Of a DNA stretch of 64,000 nucleotides, positions 44,162 through 52,071 are shown piece by piece. The notes under the pieces were generated by a model. That model worked only from the letters and a program-made list of their open reading frames with translations. It did not search any database and was not told where the DNA came from. Position 1 is the stretch's first letter; each line of letters opens with the position of its first letter. This DNA comes from Flectobacillus sp. BAB-3569. GTDB taxonomy: Bacteria; Bacteroidota; Bacteroidia; Cytophagales; Spirosomataceae. The stretch covers positions 1 through 64,000 of the forward strand of contig NZ_NJFZ01000009.1 of NCBI RefSeq assembly GCF_002270355.1, given 5' to 3'. The position numbers and the translations under genes were made by a program.

Positions 44162-45073
44162 ATGTCTACTTCAAACCGTCGTCAGTTTTTAGCTGACTTA
44201 ACTATGATTGGGGCTGCTTCTATGCTCTCACAATCGCTTTTTGCTGCAAAACCATCATCTATCAAAATTGCCTATTCTGCCATTACTTGGGGAGGAAAAG
44301 ACCTCAATGCCATGCAGGATATTGCCTCTTTGGGATTCAAAGGAATTCAGCTTCGTGCCAATGCTTATGATAATTATAAAACGAAAGTTCAGGAGTTAAA
44401 AGACTTATTGAACCAGCATCATTTATCATTAGCTATGTTTTCTAGTGGTAATGTGGAGGTAGATACAGCTCGTATTTCAAGCAATGTGGATTACCACGTG
44501 GCACATGCGAGTTTTGTAAAAGCATTGGGTGGCGATGCCCTTCAATTGACTAATAGTCTGCGAAAAAATAACCAAGCGCCAACCAAAGATGAATTGAAAG
44601 CTTTGGCAAAAGTGATGAACCAAATTGGAGAACAAACAGCTGATTTGGGTGTTCAAACTACTTATCATAATCACATGCATCAATGGGGAGAAACACCAGA
44701 AGAGGTAGATATTTTGATGCAAGAAACGAATCCAAAATTTGTAAAAATGCTTTTGGATGTAGCCCATTATCACCAAGGAGGAGGCGTACCTGCCAAGGCA
44801 GTTGAGCAGTATAAAGACCGATTGTTTGCACTACATATCAAAGATGTGAAATCACCTCTAGCAGATAAACCAGACCCTAAAGCCTATAAATTTGTGGAGT
44901 TAGGACAAGGAAACGTGGATTTGCCAGCGGTATTTAAGGCTTTAGAAAAAGTTAAATTTAACCGTTGGGCTGTGGTTGAGTTGGATGGTGTACCCGAACC
45001 GAATCGCACACCTCTTGAATCAGCGACTATCAGCAAAGCCTATTTGAATGATACTTTGAAACAAAAAATATAG
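44162..45073 (+). CDS. Sugar phosphate isomerase/epimerase-like TIM-barrel protein with Tat signal
   Basis: A 303-residue xylose-isomerase-like TIM-barrel protein. The ATG at 44162 gives a twin-arginine signal (MSTSNRRQFLADLTMIGAAS), so folded export is likely; the frame extends 20 codons upstream without improving the signal. Barrel motifs: IKIAYSAITWGGKDLNAMQD, GFKGIQLRANAYDNYKTKVQ, TTYHNHMHQWGETPEEVDIL (His ligand), VKMLLDVAHYHQGGG (Asp/His), LFALHIKDVKSP and RWAVVELDGVPEP (Glu). Such periplasmic proteins are frequent in Bacteroidota and act on sugar-like compounds; the substrate is not known. A large palindromic repeat follows. Confidence 0.88.
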   Translation: MSTSNRRQFLADLTMIGAASMLSQSLFAAKPSSIKIAYSAITWGGKDLNAMQDIASLGFKGIQLRANAYDNYKTKVQELKDLLNQHHLSLAMFSSGNVEVDTARISSNVDYHVAHASFVKALGGDALQLTNSLRKNNQAPTKDELKALAKVMNQIGEQTADLGVQTTYHNHMHQWGETPEEVDILMQETNPKFVKMLLDVAHYHQGGGVPAKAVEQYKDRLFALHIKDVKSPLADKPDPKAYKFVELGQGNVDLPAVFKALEKVKFNRWAVVELDGVPEPNRTPLESATISKAYLNDTLKQKI

Positions 45074-45108
45074 AATGTTTGAGCGTATCTGAGTGATATT
45101 GAATATCC

Positions 45109-45391
45109 AATTGAGTGATTTAGTGGTTGAGCGAATGAGTGATTGTTTAAAAATCTGTATTCTAGCGGTAGAGACGCAATGCTTGCGTCTTCAGTTGAGT
45201 CATCCCAAATTTTGACATTTGAGTTATTAACCAACTGTTTATCAAAAAATGCGATCGAAAAAATAATTTCGGTCGCATTTTTTAAGCTAAAATTCTAATT
45301 GACAAATCTTTAGACGCAAAGCATTGCGTCTCTACTAGAAAATGTAGATTAAAAATAATCACTCATTCGCTCAACCTCTAAATCACTGAAT
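45109..45391. repeat. Composite nested palindrome, full-length copy B
   Basis: The order from the outside inwards is: arm ATTGAGTGATTTAGTGGTTG.. (45110-45148) with its mirror AATAATCACTCATTCGCTCA.. (45354-45391); then GTAGAGACGCAATGCTTGCG.. (45168-45190) with its mirror AGACGCAAAGCATTGCGTCT.. (45312-45335), each also a small hairpin; then a central hairpin AAAAAATGCGATCGAAA / TTTCGGTCGCATTTTTT (45244-45260, 45267-45283). It is about 280 bp long. Related copies lie near 21.5 and 60.0 kb. The rest of the gap, 45392-45752, shows no gene. Confidence 0.85.
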
Positions 45392-45752
45392 ATAGAAATA
45401 CCTCATGTTTTTGCCTTTTTCTACAAAAACACCTATCTTGCAGGGTTTTCAAAACCAACATATTATGAATTAACTATTTCCTCTAAGGTTTTGGTGTAGG
45501 CATTGGATAACCCTATCTAGTACACCCATTAGCTGACTTCTGACAGCGAGAATGCCCTTTCGAATATTCTTTACAATACATTTTCGGTAATTATTAGCTT
45601 TTTGATTTTAAGATAAGATACTTGTGATCTCATGAAAAACTATCATGCGAAATGATACTGTAGTTCATGCTATCATAGCGACGTATGGTCGTGTCTTATT
45701 AAAAAGTTAATGTTCTGAAAAGCCTTAAACAATCGCTAAACACTTCGTCGTT

Positions 45753-46985
45753 ATGTCTGACAAGCGCAACCCTGCCATTATTTTTATTTTTATCACCATG
45801 CTCATTGATGTTCTTGGTATTGGTATTATCATTCCAATTTTACCAGACTTAATTGAGGAATTTGTTGGAGGAGGAACCTCCAATGCCGCTATTTATGGTT
45901 CAATGCTAATGGCATCTTATGCCGTAATGCAATTTTTGTTATCGCCTGTTATAGGTGGTTTGAGCGACCAATATGGTCGTCGCCCGATTATTTTAGCATC
46001 ATTATTTGGCTTCTCGGTAGATTATCTATTATTGGCTTTTGCCCCTAATATTACTTGGTTATTTGTGGGTCGTTTGATTGCAGGCGTTACAGGAGCGAGC
46101 TTCACTACCGCAAGTGCATATATTGCTGATATTACCAAACCAGAAGACCGTGCCAAAAATTTTGGAATGGTCGGTGCTGCATTTGGTCTCGGTTTTATTA
46201 TTGGGCCTGTTATTGGAGGTGTTTTGGGCGAAATTCATATCAAATTACCATTTTTTGCTTCGGCAGGACTAACGGCCATTAATTGGCTATATGGGTATTT
46301 TATTTTACCAGAATCTTTACCTAAAGAAAACCGTCGTCCCTTTGATTGGCGTCGCTCGAATCCAATAGGAACCTTGTCGAACATGACCAAATATCCTCTA
46401 TTGTTTGGCTTGTCTATCGCGTTATTCTGTATCCAATTGGCGGGACAAACCAATCCTAGTACATGGGCATATTACACCAAACTCGTATTTCATTGGACTA
46501 AAACAGAGATTGGCTTGTCCCTAGGCTTTGCTGGCGTGGCAGTTGCTATTGTACAAGGGTTTTTGAGTAGAAAAATTATACCTAAACTTGGAGAGAAAAA
46601 ATCTATCTTGGTTGGATTGGCCTTTTGGTCGGCTGGTTTTTTCTTATATTCTATAGCTTGGAAAGGTTGGATGATGTACGTCGTGATGATGCCTTTTGCC
46701 ATGGGAGGTATTGCAGGGCCTGCAATACAATCGGTTATGACACAGCAGGTTGGAGCCGATGAACAAGGCGAGTTACAAGGTGGAATTACCAGTATATTTA
46801 GTATGACCTCCATCTTGGGGCCTATTATTGCCTCTAACTTATTCAGCTATTTTTCTTCTCCCAATGCTCCAATTTATTTCCCAGGGGCAGCATTTTTTTC
46901 GGGTTCGGTGTTGGCAGCTCTTGGACTTGTGATTGCGTATTTATCTTTTCCCAAAAAGAAAGTACAACCATCTGTCAGCGAATAA
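45753..46985 (+). CDS. TCR/Tet-family MFS transporter
   Basis: A 410-residue inner-membrane transporter with 12 predicted helices. The N-terminal helix IIFIFITMLIDVLGIGIIIP followed by ILPDLIEEF and the loop 2-3 motif GGLSDQYGRRPIIL are typical of the TetA-like drug:H+ antiporter group. Motif C in helix 5 appears as GAAFGLGFIIGPVIGGVLG. The fourth-loop motif GRLIAGVTGAS is also present. Export of tetracycline or another small molecule is only a family-based possibility. No TetR-type repressor is adjacent. It follows a repeat-filled spacer, stands alone and is intact. Confidence 0.9.
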   Translation: MSDKRNPAIIFIFITMLIDVLGIGIIIPILPDLIEEFVGGGTSNAAIYGSMLMASYAVMQFLLSPVIGGLSDQYGRRPIILASLFGFSVDYLLLAFAPNITWLFVGRLIAGVTGASFTTASAYIADITKPEDRAKNFGMVGAAFGLGFIIGPVIGGVLGEIHIKLPFFASAGLTAINWLYGYFILPESLPKENRRPFDWRRSNPIGTLSNMTKYPLLFGLSIALFCIQLAGQTNPSTWAYYTKLVFHWTKTEIGLSLGFAGVAVAIVQGFLSRKIIPKLGEKKSILVGLAFWSAGFFLYSIAWKGWMMYVVMMPFAMGGIAGPAIQSVMTQQVGADEQGELQGGITSIFSMTSILGPIIASNLFSYFSSPNAPIYFPGAAFFSGSVLAALGLVIAYLSFPKKKVQPSVSE

Positions 46986-47177
46986 TACGTTTTGTCCTAA
47001 TTCCGTTTGATAAGTAGCAATAAATAAAGTAGCTTTCAAGCAGGAATTGGAGCTCAAAGGTTTGATTGAGGTAAGCCATAGGTTTAAATAGTATTTTGAA
47101 AAAATCATGATTACATTTCTGCCGAAAGCCTAATTGTTCAATCTGATCTGGAATTAAAATGTTGATAATTTAAAAAA

Positions 47178-47214
47178 AACATTCACAATTCATAACTCAT
47201 AATTCAGCACTATT
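47178..47214 (+). repeat. Single ATTCACAATTC-family arm
   Basis: ACATTCACAATTCATAACTC followed by ATAATTCAGCACTATTA, like the right arms at 19.34, 44.01 and 55.99 kb. No mirror arm is nearby; a CTGCCGAAAGCCTAA fragment lies at about 47118. Confidence 0.6.
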
Positions 47215-47248
47215 ACTTAATACCTTATTAACTAAAACTAAACAAAAA

Positions 47249-47985
47249 ATGAAGGTTTCAAAATTTTTAGTCTCTGCACTAGTTGTTGTCGCAACCACAG
47301 TGTCATCAATGGCTCAAACAGCCGAAGAAATAGCAAAAAACATATCGAAGCTATTGGTGGAGCAGAAAAATGGAAAGCCATTAAAGGCATCGAAATCAAG
47401 AATCGTATGTCGATAGGTGGGATGGACGTGGAGTCTAAATCTATTATTTTGGTAGGGAAGGGACTTCGTACTGAGGCATCTGTGATGGGGCAAAAAATAG
47501 TAACAGCCTTAGACGGAGATCAAGGCTGGACCATTCTTCCGTCTATGATGGGAGGTACTGGCGAACCTCAAGAATTACCGAATGCAGTGGCAAAACAAAC
47601 TAAAGGTCAAATGAATTTTGGCGGCGCACTAATCGATTACGTTGAAAAAGGAGCTACGCTTGAATTGGTTGGCAAAGAAAAAGTTGACAATGTGGAGGCG
47701 TATCGTTTGAAATTGACAGAAAAAAATGGTGATGTAACCAATGTATTCGTTTCGCCATCGACATATTATATTGTTAAAACTACTGCTAGCAGAGTGATTA
47801 ATGCCAAAAGTACAGATATTGAATTGTCTTTTTCAAATTTTAAAGCCGTAGACGGTTTGATTTTTCCATTCACTACCGAAATTCCATCACCGATGGGAGG
47901 AGGTCAAATGACAATGGAAGTTGATTCTATCAAATTGAATCCAACAATAGATGAAGCAATTTTCAAAAAACCTTCAAAAAAGTAA
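47249..47985 (+). pseudogene. LolA/outer-membrane-lipoprotein-sorting-like secreted protein, frameshifted
   Basis: The ATG at 47249 encodes a signal peptide (MKVSKFLVSALVVVATTVSS then MAQTAEEIAK). Right after it, at the A6 run 47335-47340, the frame is lost. One more A gives KHIEAIGGAEKWKAIKGIEI and then an uninterrupted frame to 47985 (MSIGGMDVESKSIILVGKGL .. VDSIKLNPTIDEAIFKKPSK). The repaired protein has 245 residues and looks like the LolA/LppX-type half-barrel proteins common in Bacteroidota (HIEAIGG opening, DG..GW segment). The 737-bp length is one base short of a codon multiple. A sequencing error or a slippage-controlled gene are both possible; a second start at 47407 would lack the signal peptide. 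Confidence 0.75.
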
Positions 47986-48065
47986 AATAGAGGATTTTTA
48001 CTCTAAAATTCTGGTTTGAACCCATGAATGAGGAAAAACTTTTCTATTTGACCAAAACAATTTCA

Positions 48066-48102
48066 AAACCTCATAGCTAAATCCAAAAGCTGTGAGGTTT
48101 TT
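48066..48102 (+). terminator. Rho-independent terminator upstream of pyrD
   Basis: AAACCTCATAGCT (48066-48078) pairs with AGCTGTGAGGTTT (48088-48100), 13 bp with one G-T, then T residues. Confidence 0.8.
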
Positions 48103-48116
48103 GTTTGCCCTTTTTG

Positions 48117-48124
48117 TAATTTTG
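48117..48124 (+). promoter_or_regulatory. Candidate -7 box for pyrD
   Basis: TAATTTTG fits TAnnTTTG, just after the terminator and 65 bp before the pyrD ATG. Confidence 0.45.
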
Positions 48125-48189
48125 TTATTGTAATAAATCTTAAAAAGTCCTCCAATCCTTCGGATACGGGCGCAGATTCTGACAATATA

Positions 48190-49218
48190 ATGTATAAACT
48201 TTTTTTACAGCCACTCTTATTTCGTTTTGATGCCGAGAAGGCTCACTATTTTACTTTTGATTTAATAAAGGCATTATTCAAAATCCCTTTTTTTCCAACC
48301 ATTTTCAAAGCTATTTATCAGTATGAAAATCCTACTTTGGAAAAAACGGTATTTGGGTTAAAATTTAAAAATCCAGTTGGCTTAGCGGCTGGTTTGGATA
48401 AAAATGCGGTATTAGTAGATGAACTTTCTGCGATGGGTTTTGGCTTTGTAGAAATAGGAACACTTACCCCAAAACCTCAGCCCGGCAACGATAAACCTCG
48501 TTTGTTTCGTTTGAAAGCAGACGAAGCCTTAATCAACCGAATGGGTTTTAATAACGATGGTGTAAAGGAAGCGGCAGCACGTTTGAAAAAGCGTAATAGT
48601 AATGTCTTGATTGGTGGAAATATTGGTAAAAATAAAGTTACACCAAACGAAGAAGCAGTGAATGATTATATGATTTGCTTCAACGAACTGTTCGATGTGG
48701 TTGACTATTTTGTGGTAAATGTAAGCTCGCCCAATACGCCAAACTTAAGAGCTTTGCAAGAAAAAGAACCTTTGAAGGATTTGTTACAAACGTTGCAAAA
48801 AGATAATGAACGTCGTCCGAAACAAAAGCCAATTTTGTTGAAAATTGCACCAGATTTGACCAAATCGCAATTGGATGATATTATTGAAATTGTACAAGAA
48901 ACTAAAATTGCGGGAGTTATTGCCACCAATACCACTATTTCAAGAGAAGGCTTACAATCTTCTGAAGAATTAGTTAAAGAAATGGGAGGATTGAGTGGAA
49001 AACCCGTAACCAAACGCTCAACAGAAGTGATTCGTTATTTGTCACAAAAATCAGGAAAAGCATTTCCTATCATTGGTGTAGGAGGTATTCATTCTCCAGA
49101 AGATGCTGAAGAGAAACTAAACGCTGGCGCTGATTTGGTTCAAGTATATACAGGTTTCATTTACGAAGGTCCAGGACTGGTAAGTAGAATTAATCGTTAT
49201 TTGGCGAAGAAGAAGTAA
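48190..49218 (+). CDS. pyrD: Dihydroorotate dehydrogenase (quinone), class 2
   Basis: A 342-residue FMN enzyme, peripheral on the inner membrane, that oxidises dihydroorotate to orotate with quinone in pyrimidine synthesis. The class 2 N-terminal extension is present ([20 protein letters not shown]). Barrel signatures: [71 protein letters not shown] (catalytic Ser region), [39 protein letters not shown] and [15 protein letters not shown]. It has normal length and is monocistronic, followed by a short inverted-repeat region before ftsK. Confidence 0.97.
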   Translation: MYKLFLQPLLFRFDAEKAHYFTFDLIKALFKIPFFPTIFKAIYQYENPTLEKTVFGLKFKNPVGLAAGLDKNAVLVDELSAMGFGFVEIGTLTPKPQPGNDKPRLFRLKADEALINRMGFNNDGVKEAAARLKKRNSNVLIGGNIGKNKVTPNEEAVNDYMICFNELFDVVDYFVVNVSSPNTPNLRALQEKEPLKDLLQTLQKDNERRPKQKPILLKIAPDLTKSQLDDIIEIVQETKIAGVIATNTTISREGLQSSEELVKEMGGLSGKPVTKRSTEVIRYLSQKSGKAFPIIGVGGIHSPEDAEEKLNAGADLVQVYTGFIYEGPGLVSRINRYLAKKK

Positions 49219-49229
49219 CTAAAGGCATA

Positions 49230-49312
49230 AGTCATAAAGGTGCAAAGTGGCAAAGTGTTTATTATTCTAATTAAAATCACTATTTCACTTTGTGCCTTTG
49301 AACCTTTGTCCC
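49230..49312. repeat. Inverted arms of the GCACAAAGGCAAAG family
   Basis: AAAGGTGCAAAGTGGCAAAG (about 49238) is mirrored by CACTTTGTGCCTTTGAACCT (about 49285). The family is shared with 57853-57930 (a perfect version) and with 32.7 and 34.9 kb. Confidence 0.6.
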
Positions 49313-49409
49313 TATTGATTTTTTCCTTACTCTAATCCGATTTGAGAGGTTGAAATAACTCAAATCATCATTTCGAAGGGCGAACATACTTCGAAATATT
49401 TAAAATGTT

Positions 49410-51971
49410 ATGGCTAGAAATATTCCCAAAGACCCAGAGCAAAACCGACCTAAGGAAAAAGCTCGTTCAGCTTCGCCAAGCCCATTCAAACTAGATTTTG
49501 GTGGCTCAGGTGTGGAACGTGCTCGCTTACTGATTGGTGGTGTTTTGGTATTGTTTTCCGTATTTATGTTTTTCTCATTTTTCTCTCACCTTTTTACAGG
49601 TAAAGCAGATCAAAGTGAGATACATAACTCATTGTCAAGTTTGGCAGAAACAGGTAAGAAAACCAAAAACTTTTTTGGGGTATTTGGTGCAAAATTGGCA
49701 GACCTATTAGTGCTTCGCTACTTTGGTGTTTCGGCTTTTTGGCTAGTGCCAATGACATTTTTTACAGGAGTTCAAATCGGACTAAAAAGAAGCCTTGTTA
49801 ATTTAGAAAGATTTACCAAACTGTCTATTTTCGGTATTTTATGGGGAAGTACTTTCTTAGGCTTTTGGGTATATACTTTTCATATTGCCGACAACTGGAG
49901 TGATTTGTGTGGGGGCATGGGATACTATCTCAACGAGTATATGGATAGTCTCATGGGACCATTTACGATTTTTGTCATATTATTTCTACTAATACTCTTT
50001 ATCTCGTTTTTCTATGGTACTGAAGTTTTGGTGGAATTTATGGAAAAGTTGTTATCTCCCTCTGAAACATCAGTCGAAGTTGATGAAGAGCAAAATGCAG
50101 ATGATATTAGCCAAGCTAAAAATATTCGGAGAGTACGAGATGACCTCGAAAATACAGCCAAAGGTGCAAAGAATACCCTAAAAGTACCAGAGCCAGAGTT
50201 TGAGGATGATGATTTGCTGACAAGAGAAGATAATGCGGATGAAGAGAGCATAAGACCGTATTTGCCACCAATTGTAGAAGCAAAAGCCAATGCCGCAACC
50301 CAAACGATTAGCCCTGCAAGTACTGCTAGAAAAGAGGTTTCTTTAACGATAGAAAATACTTTGGAAGGGGACTTGCCTGAGACAATCGACGAAATCGAGG
50401 AGGATATTCCAGTTACAGAAACCTCAAAAGACGAAGCCAGCGATGAGCTAGTCAAACGATTTGGCTTATATGACCCGACTTTAGATTTGCCTAATTATCA
50501 GTTCCCATCCGTTTCTTTGTTGAAGGATTATGACATGGGTAAAGCTCAGGTTTCGCAAGAGGAATTGAAGGCAAATTCGAATAAGATTGTTGATACACTT
50601 GGACATTATGGTATTGGTATTGCCGATATTAAGGCTACAATTGGACCAACGGTAACGCTTTATGAGATCATTCCTGATGCAGGGGTTCGGATTTCGAAAA
50701 TCAAAAACCTCGAAGATGATATTTCCCTAGCATTGGCAGCCTTGGGGATTCGTATTATTGCGCCTATTCCAGGAAAAGGAACCATTGGTATTGAGGTACC
50801 AAACAAAAACCGTGAAATGGTGCCTGTTAAGATGGTGATTGGCTCTGAAAAATTCCAAAAATCAACCGCTGATTTGCCAATTGTATTAGGTAAAACCATT
50901 AGTAATGACATATTTATGACCGATTTAGCCAAAATGCCTCACTTGTTGATGGCAGGGGCAACTGGTCAAGGTAAGTCGGTAGGTTTGAACATGATTTTGA
51001 CTTCATTGTTGTACAAAAAGCATCCATCACAACTAAAATTTGTATTAGTTGACCCGAAAAAGGTGGAATTAACGCTTTTCAATAAAATCGAACGTCATTT
51101 CTTGGCTATGCTTCCCAACGCCGCTGAAGCAATTATTACCGATACCAAGAAGGTAGTAAATACCCTCAATTCCTTGTGTATTGAAATGGATAATCGTTAC
51201 AACTTGTTGAAAGATGCTGGTTGCCGTAACTTGAAAGAATATAACGCCAAGTTTGTCAATCGTCGATTAAATCCAGATAAAGGGCACTATTTTATGCCAT
51301 ACATCGTGTTGGTAGTTGATGAGCTTGCTGACTTGATGATGACTGCAGGTAAGGAAGTAGAACAACCTATCGCTCGTTTGGCACAGTTGGCTCGTGCCAT
51401 TGGGATTCACTTAGTTATTGCCACGCAGCGTCCGTCAGTAAACGTTATTACGGGTACAATCAAGGCCAACTTCCCAGCTCGTTTGTCGTTTAAAGTGACC
51501 TCTAAAATTGACTCAAGAACTATTTTGGATACAGGTGGAGCCGAACAATTAGTCGGTATGGGAGATATGTTGCTTTCGACTGGGTCTGATATTATTCGTT
51601 TACAATGTGCCTTTGTAGATACCCCAGAAGTAGAAGATGTATGTGAATTTATTGGGGAACAAAGTGGCTACGATTCAGCGTATTTGTTACCAGAATTTGA
51701 AGGTGACTCTGGCGGTGGAAATGAAAAAGGTGATTTTGACTCGAAAGATAAAGATGAATATTTTGAAGAGGCTGCAAGGTTGATAGTGACTCACCAACAA
51801 GGCTCGACATCACTAATCCAACGTCGTTTAAAATTAGGCTATAACCGTGCTGGACGCATCATCGATCAACTTGAAAAGGCGGGTGTTGTAGGGCCATTCG
51901 AAGGCTCAAAAGCACGTGAAGTTTATATTAAAGACTTAGATGCTCTGGAAAAAATGTTGAGAGATTTATAA
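49410..51971 (+). CDS. ftsK: DNA translocase FtsK
   Basis: An 853-residue division protein. The N-terminal half has four or five membrane helices (LLIGGVLVLFSVFMFFSFFS, FWLVPMTFFTGVQIGL, TIFVILFLLILFISFFYG) and an acidic linker (EFEDDDLLTREDNADEESIR). The motor domain has the FtsK/SpoIIIE fold: YEIIPDAGVRISKIKNLEDD, IEVPNKNREMVPVKMVIGSE, Walker A MAGATGQGKSVGLN, Walker B IVLVVDELADLMM, and RPSVNVITGTIKANFPARLS. The C-terminal gamma winged helix is RRLKLGYNRAGRIIDQLEKA. It pumps DNA toward dif during septation. Transcribed alone; a long palindrome lies directly after the stop. Confidence 0.96.
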   Translation: MARNIPKDPEQNRPKEKARSASPSPFKLDFGGSGVERARLLIGGVLVLFSVFMFFSFFSHLFTGKADQSEIHNSLSSLAETGKKTKNFFGVFGAKLADLLVLRYFGVSAFWLVPMTFFTGVQIGLKRSLVNLERFTKLSIFGILWGSTFLGFWVYTFHIADNWSDLCGGMGYYLNEYMDSLMGPFTIFVILFLLILFISFFYGTEVLVEFMEKLLSPSETSVEVDEEQNADDISQAKNIRRVRDDLENTAKGAKNTLKVPEPEFEDDDLLTREDNADEESIRPYLPPIVEAKANAATQTISPASTARKEVSLTIENTLEGDLPETIDEIEEDIPVTETSKDEASDELVKRFGLYDPTLDLPNYQFPSVSLLKDYDMGKAQVSQEELKANSNKIVDTLGHYGIGIADIKATIGPTVTLYEIIPDAGVRISKIKNLEDDISLALAALGIRIIAPIPGKGTIGIEVPNKNREMVPVKMVIGSEKFQKSTADLPIVLGKTISNDIFMTDLAKMPHLLMAGATGQGKSVGLNMILTSLLYKKHPSQLKFVLVDPKKVELTLFNKIERHFLAMLPNAAEAIITDTKKVVNTLNSLCIEMDNRYNLLKDAGCRNLKEYNAKFVNRRLNPDKGHYFMPYIVLVVDELADLMMTAGKEVEQPIARLAQLARAIGIHLVIATQRPSVNVITGTIKANFPARLSFKVTSKIDSRTILDTGGAEQLVGMGDMLLSTGSDIIRLQCAFVDTPEVEDVCEFIGEQSGYDSAYLLPEFEGDSGGGNEKGDFDSKDKDEYFEEAARLIVTHQQGSTSLIQRRLKLGYNRAGRIIDQLEKAGVVGPFEGSKAREVYIKDLDALEKMLRDL

Positions 51972-51973
51972 AT

Positions 51974-52062
51974 GATTGAGTGATTTATGGTTTAGAGAAT
52001 GAGTGATTGTTTTAAGATACATTAAACAATCACTCATTCATTCAACCACCAAATCACTCAAT
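51974..52062. repeat. Large imperfect hairpin between convergent ftsK and fucosidase genes
   Basis: ATTGAGTGATTTATGGTTTA.. (51974-52014) is mirrored by ..TCAACCACCAAATCACTCAAT (to 52062) over about 41 bp, with a seven-base centre. It uses the same AATCACTCATTC arms as the composite element at 45.1-45.4 kb and fills almost the whole 100-bp gap, so it probably also ends transcription in both directions. Confidence 0.8.
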
Positions 52063-52071
52063 TAAAGATGT

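Noticed and set aside
45753-46985. Tetracycline resistance gene
   Set aside because: The family pattern fits TetA-like pumps, but specificity cannot be read from sequence and no resistance context or repressor is present.
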